The notes: a model not told the origin generated them from the sequence alone. DNA of 38,965 nucleotides from Betaproteobacteria bacterium (GCA_009779355.1 WREK01000005.1:1-38965), one strand, 5' to 3'. Shown: positions 20,101 through 28,607, counted from the first letter of the stretch. Made by a program: numbers and translations.

Positions 20101-20707
20101 CGATTTCGAGTCCGGCCAGAGCCGTGCGCATAGCATCGATACCGCCAGCGTCTGACTGGCGCAGCCAGTCGATCAGGCCGCGCTGGAAGCGTGTGCGCAT
20201 GGATCGATATTGATGCTGCTGTTGCTCCGCGTCGAGCTTCTGTGCTCCGTCGCGCGAAGGGATGCGCACACTCAGGTCAGGGAAGAAGAGGTCGGCGGGC
20301 GAGGGAGCCGCTTCACCGCGGGCAAGCACGAGTTCCCGGTATAACGGCAACAGGCGCAGGGGCTGGTCGGGAGCGCCGTGAATCAACTCCTCAAGATAGT
20401 TGGCGATGCTGGCAAGCGCACGGCGACCAAGGGCGATTTGTGGGTCATCAAGTGGCAATTCACCTCGGACAAGTGCGGCGAGGAACAAGTCCAAGGCCGC
20501 GACGAATTTCGTCAGTCCATCCAGTCCGATGATAGACAAGGCCCCGTTGGCCTGGTGCAGGTGATTTTGTGCGAACTGTATCTTGTGGGAACTATCTGCT
20601 GATCCGAGCGCTGCCTGGAGGCTTTCGACCGCATGCAACAGCGCCTGGTCGATCTCGCTCTTGACCCAGGTGAGCGGGCCGAGATCCGGTTCATTGGCGT
20701 GCGTCAT
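14192..20707 (-). CDS. chpA: Chemotaxis-type hybrid histidine kinase ChpA/PilL with several Hpt domains, CheA kinase core, CheW and receiver domains
   Basis: Hpt motifs SFHTLKGSGRMVGL, AAHSCAGISGTA, QLHTLKGSARMAGA; kinase core LLRNSLAHGIEPLELR, DDGAGLD, SGRGVGMDVVK; receiver VMVVDDSLTVRKI...LSDIEMPRMDG...MITSRLADKHR. Confidence 0.95.
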   Translation of the reverse strand: MTHANEPDLGPLTWVKSEIDQALLHAVESLQAALGSADSSHKIQFAQNHLHQANGALSIIGLDGLTKFVAALDLFLAALVRGELPLDDPQIALGRRALASIANYLEELIHGAPDQPLRLLPLYRELVLARGEAAPSPADLFFPDLSVRIPSRDGAQKLDAEQQQHQYRSMRTRFQRGLIDWLRQSDAGGIDAMRTALAGLEIAEDNPGMRSLWWAGQAFVDAFSTMSADEQLGTRHLLTRIESQLHRLGDGPQVLPERLLRELLYHVASQPASTPIQQATRQAWQLDSLIPEEDAIVSDLPLGPLLQELHTELTRIKDKWNTFGEQGTSALSTFNAQIEAFTKSTTPLGRPVLYRLLGGMCRFIAWLDANPQRYSEPIALEFATALLLAEVALGRALPDPSFQTQAGEALSRLEALARGEELDAQPSTTSVESARKQQEKEAIAQLSREILSSLAAIEQTLDDFFRDHSKRAPLQTLHAPLHQIEGALSLLNENDAISLIREAGEIITRLTPEDSPVDDAELTELARRFSALGFFVQSLPYNRTSIIQFLSPPTVSVKPEIFSIDLPELPDIPAIPATAEPQTPSGPIDGVETFPTFVIETEADAQDVEALLELSAKPVSPPVATHISSTTPQADLDAELLAIFIEEAHEVLESVIEHLELLRASPDARDNLTVIRRSFHTLKGSGRMVGLTDLGEAAWGLEQTLNRWLQLEWQITPPLLELLSTAHDEFMAWVNQIDKKSKYWRDVSTLLAQAEHLRSSGAPSEEFVPLTAPEFKTTPEAVSEQAAGEPESLPEIPPSSSGLDTWQVEEPEAEEPGFAPPTPEGTPYEFVDDDDIDIISLDEPGVFDEESRAETIAPETSQSDEPETLPSKAAKYPTPGKPKRPAVPKFEPFDFSPFTFELGRKLGEREDFNLEKIGLETETSESEKPSLKFDFRPSEHKILEFDIEPTPKSSFKPSRSKTPKSGFEPSRSKTPKSGFEPSRSKTPIEFDLEISVGAPSESSLEVSEKKPLEFDLEPSRSETPIEFDLEISVGAPSESSLEVSEKKPLEFDLEPSRSKTPIEFDLEISVGAPSESSLEAFEEKTLEFDLELSKSETPEPGSGSIPAISDGVSETNIHETEGFRELYLEISDQETGGDQPPPNENEQEYFLDEIPTTRDQVSEASVDEIEDLPKPYQKTPDFLDEKVQTSPAAEKPSAKPDYDTLYIDDVEISRTLFELYIAEAQAHIFTLHQELGHLANNPTLLLPEASLRAAHSCAGISGTARCTPLYTLGKALELAQQRIHDLNRPPRANELALLKTCTDTLDSMLITVIGLHMPLETPELIEQLDRIGHEQVIDTTKSDDKAIAEAVAKNFPEAVAVTKPEIALKPSSSPKKPSSPKPSSLMVSAQPGVHDEIDEQLLPIFLEEAGELINELHVTSRAWGNDLASTKHPMLVKRQLHTLKGSARMAGAMILGNQIHQLESRVESALSAGDNITSLVDEIDSALDGIEQMVAALADPASKVPAIETVPEPTEPPIQPFADDEFTHRDAETISFPFVVASLPETKSTAAAPKAAQIESEALSAALRVRAELLDSFVNDASEIGVARTRIEGELRQLRRSLLDLTENVIRLRNQLREVEIQADVQMQTRIAQAEKSHAEFDPLEMDRYTRLQELTRMMAESVNDVTTVQQNLLKNLDSADIALHSQARTTRELQQALMQVRMVPFDSLAVRLYRIVRQGAKELGKRANLDLRGGGIEIDRSVLDRIVAPLEHLLRNSLAHGIEPLELRQAKGKPEIGQITLTTRQEGNEIVIELADDGAGLDFERIAARAREHGLIGPDEVADERRLSNLIFLPGFTTAEKVTAVSGRGVGMDVVKAETAAVGGRVDISTIPGEGTMFSIYLPLTLAVTQALLVRSGSQLYAIPASMISQIIELKADAVHRLRAEGSIEWLGQQYSYHYLPNLFGNPFARPEIGRYSWILLLHSGGQTLALQVDALRGHQEIIVKNAGPQLTRVVGMSGATVLGNGEIVLIINPVAMANREIGYAQASRILGTAPAVIEDLLESEVIHEPTVMVVDDSLTVRKITSRLLEREGYRVITAKDGVDAIESLMDNIPDVILSDIEMPRMDGFDLVRNIRADAKLKNVPIIMITSRLADKHRDYAMEIGANHYLGKPYQEEELLGLIANYVPRT
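17410..17870. repeat. In-frame tandem repeats within chpA (111-bp unit, then 36-bp unit)
   Basis: GGGCGCC(C/T)AC(A/G)GATATCTCAAGG recurs at 17491, 17602 and 17713 (period 111); GGCGTTTT(A/G)CTCCTGGATGG(T/C)TCAAAACCAGATTT-type unit repeats with period 36 at ~17750-17858. Confidence 0.95.
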
Positions 20708-20730
20708 GGCTGCCCTATGCTATTTCCCGT

Positions 20731-22629
20731 TCATACCTTGAAGCCGGAAACCGAACCCTTAAGTTCGATTGCAAGGTCAGTAAGTTGACCAACCGATTCC
20801 GCTGTCTGCTTCGTGCCGTGAGTCGTTTGTTCGGTAATGCCAAGTATCTCCTTCATTGATTCGGCTACCCGAATAGCTTCGGCGGCCTGGTACTGCGTAT
20901 CGGTGGAAATTTGTTCGATCAGGTGGGCTGCGTCCATCGACACCTGTCCCATTTCGGCTAGCGCCTGACCGGCTGCGTCGGACAGGCGTGCGCCTTCTAC
21001 CACGTCCCGTGTGGCGTTTTCCATTGCGCCGACGGCATCCTGGGTGTCGGTCTGAATGGTCTTTACAATAGCCGCGATTTGTTTGGTCGCCTCAGCCGAG
21101 CGTTCCGCCAGCCGCTGCACTTCTTCCGCAACCACGGTAAAGCCGCGTCCGGCATCACCGGCGGAGGCCGCCTGGATGGCGGCGTTCAGGGCTAGTACGT
21201 TGGTTTGTTCGGTAATGTCGGAAATCAATTCCACGATTTCGCCGATTTCCTGTGAGGATTCGCCCAGGCGTTTGATGCGTTTGGAAGTTTCCTGAATTTT
21301 TTCGCGGATCGCATTCATGCCGCGAATCGTGTTTTCCACCGAATCGGCCCCTTTGCGTGCAGATTCCAGTGAGCGGCGGGCTACCTGGGCGGTATGCAGC
21401 GCCCGTTCGGATGCAGTAATCATCTGTTGCGCCATGTTTTGCACGGTTGCGCCGGCATCCTCAATCTGGTGCGACTGGCGTTCAGTCGCGTTAAGCAGTT
21501 CGGCGGAGGTGTGCTGGGCGGCCTGGGTAGCGGTTGTTACACGTCCGGCGGCGTCGTTGATCCGGCTTACCAGTGCTGCCAGTTCTTCGATGGTGTAGTT
21601 CACCGAATCTGCGATGGCCCCGGTGATGTCTTCCGAGACTGTGGTGCGGATAGTGAGGTCACCGTCAGCGAGGTCGCCCATTTCATTCATCAGCCGCAGA
21701 ATCGCCGCCTGGGTGTGGTTGCGTTCTTCTTCGGAGAGTCGGCGCTGCCGGTCAATGCTGGCCTGACGGGTGTTGACCTCGGTTCGGTACACCTTGGTGG
21801 TGATGATCAGCACGATCAGGGCGGCAAACGCACAAACCGCGATCAGCCGTAAGAGCGTGCCGGTGAAGTCCGCATTCTGGGCAAAGGTTTTGCTCAAGCT
21901 ATCGAATTCCTGGAAAATGGTTAACGATTGGCTGGACAGGGTATCGCTGGCCGCCAGAACCCGGATGATTTTCCCAAGATCAGAGTTGGTGTCGCCCATC
22001 CACTCGCGGACGGTTTCCGAATTGCCACCAAGCGTCTCGAGCGCACCTGTCTGGCGAGCCAGTTGAAGCATGATGCCCGCAGGGTCGGTTCGGGTTTCGC
22101 CGGTGAACCGGAGTAGTTCGTTCCGGTTGTCAATGATCAGTTGGATATCTTTCTCCATTTCCTGCCAGATGCGGCTGATATTGGTAAGCTGCGGCTGCTC
22201 GATGGTCGGCGTCGGCAGTTTCTGGTTGTCAGGGGTGGCCCCCCCCTGGCTCAGCGCGTTGAGCAATGCGTTGAATTTCTCGCGCCCATCTTTCAGCTCT
22301 TCAAAGGCTTCAGGCTTCCCCTGTAGCGCCAGCCGCCCGGCTTTGGCGATTTTCTGTGAGAGGGCCTGCAGTTCGCCTGACACGGCGACCTGGTGAATCA
22401 CCTCGCTGATGTGCCAAGTCTGGAAGAACATCAAAGCGGCTGTCGCCAAACTCAGTACGATAAATAACCCGGCCAGGAAGGGAACCCGCGTGGAACTCGC
22501 AGGTTTTATTCCGGAGGCTGCATAAATTCGTTCAGCGGTCGACGACCGTATGGCAACCTCTCTGCCTTCCATGAGGGTTGCGTCTGAAGGGTACGCGGGC
22601 GGATTGTTTGAAAAAAGCTTGAATGCCAT
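20731..22629 (-). CDS. pilJ: Methyl-accepting chemotaxis protein PilJ
   Basis: Two TM segments, HAMP, conserved MCP core [50 protein letters not shown]. Confidence 0.95.
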   Translation of the reverse strand: MAFKLFSNNPPAYPSDATLMEGREVAIRSSTAERIYAASGIKPASSTRVPFLAGLFIVLSLATAALMFFQTWHISEVIHQVAVSGELQALSQKIAKAGRLALQGKPEAFEELKDGREKFNALLNALSQGGATPDNQKLPTPTIEQPQLTNISRIWQEMEKDIQLIIDNRNELLRFTGETRTDPAGIMLQLARQTGALETLGGNSETVREWMGDTNSDLGKIIRVLAASDTLSSQSLTIFQEFDSLSKTFAQNADFTGTLLRLIAVCAFAALIVLIITTKVYRTEVNTRQASIDRQRRLSEEERNHTQAAILRLMNEMGDLADGDLTIRTTVSEDITGAIADSVNYTIEELAALVSRINDAAGRVTTATQAAQHTSAELLNATERQSHQIEDAGATVQNMAQQMITASERALHTAQVARRSLESARKGADSVENTIRGMNAIREKIQETSKRIKRLGESSQEIGEIVELISDITEQTNVLALNAAIQAASAGDAGRGFTVVAEEVQRLAERSAEATKQIAAIVKTIQTDTQDAVGAMENATRDVVEGARLSDAAGQALAEMGQVSMDAAHLIEQISTDTQYQAAEAIRVAESMKEILGITEQTTHGTKQTAESVGQLTDLAIELKGSVSGFKV

Positions 22630-22724
22630 TTGCCTTGCTCCACTGCGGTTGTTGACCGCCAGTAGTGGTCTTGGTAAAAAAATCGGAGAAAATTGAATTC
22701 TATTGGAAAGGTAGTGTCCTTGCC

Positions 22725-23240
22725 CTAATTGACGCCGACGTCGAGAAAAATGCTGTTGGATAAAAGTTGCGAAACGTCCAATCGCAACCAGAGATTGTCT
22801 TGTGTGTCCCGAAACCGGGCGATAACCCATGGACGTGGGTCATCCATTTCAGTATCTGGCTCAAAATCTTCTTCATTGCGCAGTCCCAATACGCGCGAAA
22901 CCAGGATGGCGCTATGTACGCCCTGCCGTGCGCCAACGAGCAGCAGGCGCACGGCAGGGGCAGGTGAGGTGATCGTCGGGCCGTCGTGGAAACGCGATAA
23001 ATCGACGACACTGTATAAGACCCCCCGTACATTGACCAAGCCGCGATACCACTCATGTGTAAGCGGAACCGGAACCAGAGCGGGTGGGGCGACGATTTCG
23101 CCGGATTCTGGCAGGCTGAGAAGCCAATGTTCATAACCCGCCCTTATTCCGAGCAAGCCTCTGCGTCCTCCGCTATTTGCTTCTGCCAGGCGGCGTGTGA
23201 GGTTTTCCTGAAACTCGCGTAGGCTGATCCTTTTGGACAT
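22725..23240 (-). CDS. pilI: CheW-like protein PilI
   Basis: [23 protein letters not shown] CheW motif; position between pilJ and pilH. Confidence 0.9.
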   Translation of the reverse strand: MSKRISLREFQENLTRRLAEANSGGRRGLLGIRAGYEHWLLSLPESGEIVAPPALVPVPLTHEWYRGLVNVRGVLYSVVDLSRFHDGPTITSPAPAVRLLLVGARQGVHSAILVSRVLGLRNEEDFEPDTEMDDPRPWVIARFRDTQDNLWLRLDVSQLLSNSIFLDVGVN

Positions 23241-23249
23241 AACGTTGAT

Positions 23250-23615
23250 TTACCCGATACTTTTGATACGCTCAAGCAAGACGGTAAAGTTGAGAGGCTT
23301 GACGATATAGTCATATGCGCCCTGACGCATGCCCCATATCTTGTCGGTTTCAAGTCCCTTGCTGGTGCACATGATGATCGGGATGCCACGTGTGGTTTCC
23401 CCGCGCGAAATCGTGCGCGTGGCCTGATAACCATTCATGCCGGGCATGACGACATCCATCAGGATCAGGTCGGGCAACTCGCTGCAGCTTTTATTGATGG
23501 CCTCCTGGCCGCTTTCAGCGGTGACAACCTCGTAGCCGTTGCGAACGAGAACTTCGGACAATGCCAGCCGCTCAGTGGGTGAATCATCTACTACGAGTAC
23601 TTTTTTGATGGTCAT
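23250..23615 (-). CDS. pilH: Twitching motility response regulator PilH
   Basis: MTIKKVLVVDDSPTERLALSEVL...LPDLILMDVVMPGMNGYQATRTI...IIMCTSKGLETDKIWGMRQGAYDYIVKP. Confidence 0.93.
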   Translation of the reverse strand: MTIKKVLVVDDSPTERLALSEVLVRNGYEVVTAESGQEAINKSCSELPDLILMDVVMPGMNGYQATRTISRGETTRGIPIIMCTSKGLETDKIWGMRQGAYDYIVKPLNFTVLLERIKSIG

Positions 23616-23643
23616 TGTTTTCCCCATGGGTATCGTAGATCGG

Positions 23644-24030
23644 TCAGCGCAGGCGGGCGCCACTATGTTCTGTAACCGCTCTGATGAGGCTGTCTTTCGT
23701 GAAAGGTTTGGTGAGGTACTCATCGGAGCCTACCATGCGACCACGCGCACGGTCAAAAAGCCCGTCCTTTGAAGACAGCATGATGACCGGCGTTGCCGCC
23801 AGTTTTGGGTTTTTTTTGATGAGTGCGCAAGTCTGGTAGCCATCGAGGCGCGGCATCATGATATCGACGAAAATAACGTCCGGATGATGATCCGTTATTT
23901 TCGCCAGCGCGTCGAAACCGTCCTCAGCCAGCAGAACCTGGCAACCCGCCTGGCTGAGAAAAATCTCGGCGCTACGACGAATAGTGTTGCTATCGTCGAT
24001 TATCATCACCTTGAGTCCGCTCAAATCCAT
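23644..24030 (-). CDS. pilG: Twitching motility response regulator PilG
   Basis: GLKVMIIDDSNTIRRSAEIFLSQAGC...VIFVDIMMPRLDGYQTCALIKKN...VIMLSSKDGLFDRARGRMVGSDEYLTKPF. Confidence 0.93.
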   Translation of the reverse strand: MDLSGLKVMIIDDSNTIRRSAEIFLSQAGCQVLLAEDGFDALAKITDHHPDVIFVDIMMPRLDGYQTCALIKKNPKLAATPVIMLSSKDGLFDRARGRMVGSDEYLTKPFTKDSLIRAVTEHSGARLR

Positions 24031-24247
24031 GCACCGTGCCCCCGGGAATGTGGCATCCGTCCCATAACCATAACCTTATTACAACCATCGGCAAGCATAC
24101 CGCAAAACACATGTTTCAATAAAGGCAGAAATTCCTAGAACAAGCGTAAAAAAGCTTTCGGCGCCTTCAAAAAGGAAGTGTAGGCAAAACAAGACAGTCG
24201 GCATATTCTTTACTAGACAAAATGAATGAATACGTGTCAGCGTAATT

Positions 24248-24401
24248 CCTGTCATTCGTGACGGGGTAAGCGATGCAATCGATTTACGGGCTCGAAGGCT
24301 CCCATAAATAGCCTCCCTTTCTTGAGGGAGGCGGCATGCTGAAGGCGTGACGGAAGGAGTATATCGGAGCAATTTCCGGCCTTTAGGCCGGGGCGGCTCA
24401 A
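24248..24401 (+). mobile_element. Putative solitary IS200/IS605-type right end / omega-RNA-like scar (no transposase or intact tnpB in window)
   Basis: Three hairpins: CCTGTCA-TTCG-TGACGGG (24248-24265), GCCTCCCT-6nt-AGGGAGGC (24311-24332), CCGGCCT-TT-AGGCCGG (24376-24391) followed by GGGCGGCTCAA ending at 24401. Confidence 0.4.
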
Positions 24402-24412
24402 AAAGGAAAAGA

Positions 24413-25057
24413 ATGAATAAAACCAGAAGGTTTTCGTGGCGGGGGCTTTATGCGATTACGCCGGATGAATCCGATACCACGCGTTTGCTGGAGATAAGTG
24501 CCCGTGTCCTCGCCGGTTGCCCGGTATTGCTGCAATACCGCAACAAGTCCGCCTGTCCGGCGCTACGTCGCGAACAGGCGTTGCAGTTGCTTGCGTTGTG
24601 TCGTGCTGCTGCAACGCCGCTCATCATCAACGACGACCTGGAACTGGCTGCTGAGCTTGCTGCCGATGGCGTCCACCTCGGGCGCGGCGACGGTGACGCG
24701 GCCCTTGCCCGACGGGTGCTGGATGCGCTTGGGCCGGGGCGTATTGTCGGGGTGTCGTGTTACGGTGAGTGGGGGAGGGCAGTGGCGGGCATGGAGGCGG
24801 GGGCCGATTACGTCGCTTTTGGCGCAATGTTCGCTTCGGCCACTAAGCCGGAAGCGCCGTGCGTGCCGTTCGAGTTGCTCACGCGGGCACGGCGCGAATT
24901 GAAGCCGAACGTGGCAGTTGCGGCTATCGGAGGCATTACCCTCGACAACGCGGGCATGCTCTTCGAGGCTGGGGCCGATCTTGTGGCGGTCGTCTCCGAT
25001 GTGTTCGGCGCTACTGATCCGGGTGCACGGGCGGCAGCTTATCGGATGCTGGCATAA
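24413..25057 (+). CDS. thiE: Thiamine phosphate synthase
   Basis: RGLYAITPDE...LLQYRNK...PLIINDDLELAAELAADGVHLGRGD...GRIVGVSCY...YVAFGAMFASATKP...VAAIGGITLDNAGMLFEAGADLVAVVSDVF. Confidence 0.93.
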   Translation: MNKTRRFSWRGLYAITPDESDTTRLLEISARVLAGCPVLLQYRNKSACPALRREQALQLLALCRAAATPLIINDDLELAAELAADGVHLGRGDGDAALARRVLDALGPGRIVGVSCYGEWGRAVAGMEAGADYVAFGAMFASATKPEAPCVPFELLTRARRELKPNVAVAAIGGITLDNAGMLFEAGADLVAVVSDVFGATDPGARAAAYRMLA

Positions 25058-25132
25058 AAATGAGGACGGCTTGCAGCAGCACGTCGATGCGGGCGAGAAT
25101 CCCGCCTTGTCCATCTTGCCGGAAAGTACGCC

Positions 25133-26416
25133 ATGAACAACCGTAACGAAGCCCTTTTCAGCCAAGCACAAAAACGTATTCCCGGCGGGGTCAACTCGCC
25201 CGTGCGCGCCTTCCGTTCGGTGGGTGGCGTGCCGTGTTTCATCGAGCGTGCCGAAGGGGCGCAGGTGTGGGATGCCGAAGGCCGGGCCTATATCGATTAC
25301 GTCGGTTCATGGGGTCCGGCGATTACCGGGCATGCCCATCCGGAAATTGTCGAGGCGGTACGTACGGCAGCGGCGAAGGGGCTTTCTTTCGGGGCGCCGA
25401 CGGCAGCCGAGATCGAAATGGCCGAACTGTTATGCGCATTGTTGCCTTCGCTTGAAATGGTGCGGCTCGTCAATTCCGGGACTGAGGCAACGATGAGCGC
25501 GATCCGGCTGGCGCGCGGCTATACCGGGCGCGAAGGCATCGTCAAATTTGAGGGTTGTTATCACGGTCACGCCGACAGCCTGCTGGTCAAGGCCGGTTCC
25601 GGCATGCTGACCTTCGGCAACCCGTCTTCGGCAGGTGTTCCAGCGGATTTTGCCCGCCATACCATCGTGCTCGATTACAACGACCTCGACGGGGTCGAGG
25701 CTGCTTTCAAGGCGCGTGGCGGGGAGATTGCCGCCGTGATCGTCGAACCCGTGGCGGGCAACATGAACCTGGTGCGCCCCCGCCCTGGTTTCCTGGAAGG
25801 GTTGCGCCGCCTGTGCACGCAATATGAAACGGTGCTGATTTTTGATGAAGTAATGACAGGTTTCCGCGTTGGTCCGCAAGGGGCGCAGGGGCTGTTCGGC
25901 ATCTCTGCTGACCTCACCACCCTGGGCAAAGTCATCGGCGGCGGTATGCCGGTGGGCGCTTTCGGCGGGCGGCGTGACATCATGGAGGAAGTTGCCCCGC
26001 TTGGCCCTGTCTATCAGGCGGGTACCCTTTCCGGCAGCCCGGTGGCGGTGGCCGCCGGGCTGGCTTCGCTCAAACTGACCCGTGCTCCGGGTTTTTATGA
26101 GGCGTTGGCCGCGCGTGCGCGCCAACTCACGGAAGGGCTTGCCGATGCCGCATGCGCTGCCGGGGCCATTTTTTCAGCCGATGCCGTGGGCGGCATGTTC
26201 GGGCTTTATTTCAGCGCGCGCACGCCGGAAACGTTCAACGACGTCATGGCGATGGATCGAGAACGTTTCAACCGTTTTTTCCATGCCATGCTGGAGAAGG
26301 GGTACTACTTTGCGCCTTCGGCCTTCGAGGCCGGTTTCGTGTCCTCCGCGCATGGCGAGGCCGAGATCGGCGCCACGATAGCCGCAGCGCGGGAAGTGTT
26401 CGCCAGCCTGGGGTGA
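25133..26416 (+). CDS. hemL: Glutamate-1-semialdehyde 2,1-aminomutase
   Basis: [18 protein letters not shown]...[17 protein letters not shown]...[19 protein letters not shown]...[12 protein letters not shown]...[17 protein letters not shown]. Confidence 0.98.
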   Translation: MNNRNEALFSQAQKRIPGGVNSPVRAFRSVGGVPCFIERAEGAQVWDAEGRAYIDYVGSWGPAITGHAHPEIVEAVRTAAAKGLSFGAPTAAEIEMAELLCALLPSLEMVRLVNSGTEATMSAIRLARGYTGREGIVKFEGCYHGHADSLLVKAGSGMLTFGNPSSAGVPADFARHTIVLDYNDLDGVEAAFKARGGEIAAVIVEPVAGNMNLVRPRPGFLEGLRRLCTQYETVLIFDEVMTGFRVGPQGAQGLFGISADLTTLGKVIGGGMPVGAFGGRRDIMEEVAPLGPVYQAGTLSGSPVAVAAGLASLKLTRAPGFYEALAARARQLTEGLADAACAAGAIFSADAVGGMFGLYFSARTPETFNDVMAMDRERFNRFFHAMLEKGYYFAPSAFEAGFVSSAHGEAEIGATIAAAREVFASLG

Positions 26417-26432
26417 AGCCCTGCAGCGGAGT

Positions 26433-26954
26433 TCAGGGGCACGGGTCGTCCGCTGCCGTTTCTTCCGTGTAGGTAAACGTCCAGGTGCGCGTGATGTCCA
26501 GCGCGTCCGTGTCGCGGCGGATTTCCGGTGGGAAAGGCTCGAAGGGAGCGGCCCGTCGGGCAATGTCGATGACGCCATCGTCGAGCACCTTGTGGCCTGA
26601 ACTCTGGTCGACACGGGCTTTTTCAAACGAGCCATCGGCGAGAATGGAAATTGTGACGATCATTTCCCCATATACTTTTCCACGCGCCGCCTTGGGGTAA
26701 TGCAGCGAGGCGCTGCACGCGATTTTGCGCCGGAATCCCGCCAGGTACTTTTCAAACCGTGGCTCTGTGATGGTTCCCGCGATCTGTTTGCGCCGCAGGG
26801 CCTGCTGTTGTTGGTAAGCCTGCTTGCGCCGCATTATTTCGGTCTCCAGTTCCCGGATACGCGCTTCATCGGAGGCTTCATTTGCCGTGTTGGCGGGGAA
26901 GGGGACAAGCAGGAGGAACGCCAGGAAGAGCGTGGGAAGCGTGGGTCTCATCAC
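26433..26954 (-). CDS. TonB C-terminal domain (energy transducer TonB family) protein with signal peptide
   Basis: Hydrophobic N-terminus MMRPTLPTLFLAFLLLVPFPANTA; YPKAARGKVYGEMIVTISILADGSFEKARVDQSSGHKVLDDGVIDIARRAAPFEPFP. Confidence 0.8.
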   Translation of the reverse strand: MMRPTLPTLFLAFLLLVPFPANTANEASDEARIRELETEIMRRKQAYQQQQALRRKQIAGTITEPRFEKYLAGFRRKIACSASLHYPKAARGKVYGEMIVTISILADGSFEKARVDQSSGHKVLDDGVIDIARRAAPFEPFPPEIRRDTDALDITRTWTFTYTEETAADDPCP

Positions 26955-26958
26955 GTCT

Positions 26959-28443
26959 TTATAGCAGGAACAGCGTTGCCATCCCGAGGAAAATGAAAAA
27001 TCCTCCCGAATCGGTGAGCGCGGTAATCATCACGGAACTGCCGATGGCCGGGTCGGTACCGAGCCGTTGGCGCAACATCGGGATCAGGACTCCGGCGCTG
27101 GCAGCGAGCAACAGGTTGAGCGTCATTGCGGAGGTCATTACCAGGCCGAGCGAAATGCTGTTGTAGAGCCACCAGGCCAGTACGCCGAGCAGCCCCCCCC
27201 AGACGACGCCATTGAAAAGGGCAACACCGAGTTCTTTCTTTATCAGCCGCTTCATTGCGCCCTGTTCGATCTGGCCGACGGCAATGGCGCGCACGATCAT
27301 CGTGATGGTCTGGTTGCCCGAGTTGCCGCCAATGCCTGCAACGATAGGCATCAACGCCGCCAGCGCCACGAGTTTTTCGATTGAACCCTCGAAAGCGCCG
27401 ATGACCCTGGAGGCAATGAATGCCGTCACCAGATTGATTGCCAGCCAGGACCAGCGGTTTTTCACCGAGTCCCACACCGAGGCGAAAACGTCTTCTTCCT
27501 CGCGCAAGCCGGCTTGGTTGAGAATCTCAGCTTCGGATTCCTGGCGGATGAAGTCGACCATGTCGGCCACGGTGAGCCGCCCGATGAGCTTGGTGGAGCG
27601 ATCCACCACCGGCGCGGAAACGAGGTCGTAGCGCTCGAATGCCTGCGCCGCGTCGCTGGCGTCGTCATTCGGCGAAAAACTGACTTTCGGCTCGTGCTGC
27701 ATCACCTCCGAGACTTTCTTGTCCGGGTCGCTGATGAGCAGCGCCTCCACGGTGAGGATGCCGACTAGGTGTTCCTCACGGTCGATCACGAAAAGTTTGT
27801 CGGTATGATCCGGCAATTCGTCGAAGAGGCGCAGGTAGCGCAGCACCACTTCCAGTTTTACGTCCTCCCGTACCGTCACGAGGTCGAAATCCATCAGCGC
27901 GCCGACCGAACCCTCGTCGTAGGACATCGCTGCGCGCAGTTGCTCGCGCTCGTCGCTGGAAAGCGACTTGAAAACGTCCTCGATGACTTCCGGGGGCAGG
28001 TCGGGTACGAGGTCGGCGAGTTCGTCTGCGTCCAGCGTTTCGGCAGCCGCTTTCAACTCGTGCGGATCCATGACCTCGATCAGGGATTCGCGGACGGCAT
28101 CGGAGACTTCGAGCAGGATTTCGCCGTCACGATCCGCCTTGACCAGGTTCCAGACGTAGCACCGTTCTTCGAGCGGCAGGGCTTCGAGGATGTAGGCGAT
28201 ATCTGCCGGGTGCAGTGCGTCGAGCTGTGCCTGTAGTTCGGCGGCGTGTTCCGGCGTGGGGAGGACGGGGTGGGGCGTTTCGAAATCGTGATCAGCCGCC
28301 CCGATGCTTTCTTCCAGCGCGTGCGAATGCGCCAGCACCAATTGCACCCTGTGCAAGTGTTGCTGGAGTTCGTCGGGGTGTATGCCAACGCCTTCGTCAG
28401 CGTGAAACTGCTCGTTGGCGTGCGTATCTTCTTCCGGAGTCAT
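26959..28443 (-). CDS. mgtE: Magnesium transporter MgtE
   Basis: CBS pair VREDVKLEVVLRYLR...; TM domain ALMPIVAGIGGNSGNQTITMIVRAIAVGQ. Confidence 0.96.
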   Translation of the reverse strand: MTPEEDTHANEQFHADEGVGIHPDELQQHLHRVQLVLAHSHALEESIGAADHDFETPHPVLPTPEHAAELQAQLDALHPADIAYILEALPLEERCYVWNLVKADRDGEILLEVSDAVRESLIEVMDPHELKAAAETLDADELADLVPDLPPEVIEDVFKSLSSDEREQLRAAMSYDEGSVGALMDFDLVTVREDVKLEVVLRYLRLFDELPDHTDKLFVIDREEHLVGILTVEALLISDPDKKVSEVMQHEPKVSFSPNDDASDAAQAFERYDLVSAPVVDRSTKLIGRLTVADMVDFIRQESEAEILNQAGLREEEDVFASVWDSVKNRWSWLAINLVTAFIASRVIGAFEGSIEKLVALAALMPIVAGIGGNSGNQTITMIVRAIAVGQIEQGAMKRLIKKELGVALFNGVVWGGLLGVLAWWLYNSISLGLVMTSAMTLNLLLAASAGVLIPMLRQRLGTDPAIGSSVMITALTDSGGFFIFLGMATLFLL

Positions 28444-28543
28444 CGCGCAAGGCTGATCAGTGGGTGAGTGTGGCCGGAAGCGATTAAAGCTGCCGGGCGG
28501 TTCCGCGAGTGAGGGAAACGGAACGCGCGGAGCGGATTCTACC

Positions 28544-28605
28544 CTTGAGGCGGGAGAGGTGCATCAGGAGAATGTGAGAACAAGGGAGATTTCCCTCGCC
28601 TCAAG
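28544..28605 (-). terminator. Inverted repeat downstream of the dynamin-like gene
   Basis: CTTGAGGCG (28544-28552) pairs with CGCCTCAAG (28597-28605); an inner GGGAGAtttCCC-like stem; lacks a clear U tract. Confidence 0.4.
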
Positions 28606-28607
28606 CC

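Noticed and set aside
24240-24412. TPP riboswitch upstream of thiE
   Set aside because: I could not find the conserved thi-box segments (CUGAGA and the GAACCUGAUCUGG-like region); the hairpins present fit an IS-end explanation better.
25430-26125. 231-aa minus-strand ORF antisense to hemL
   Set aside because: Overlaps the strongly supported hemL; no family features.
26433-26954. Second complete TonB system
   Set aside because: Only a TonB-type C-terminal domain protein; no accompanying exbB/exbD or receptor gene here.
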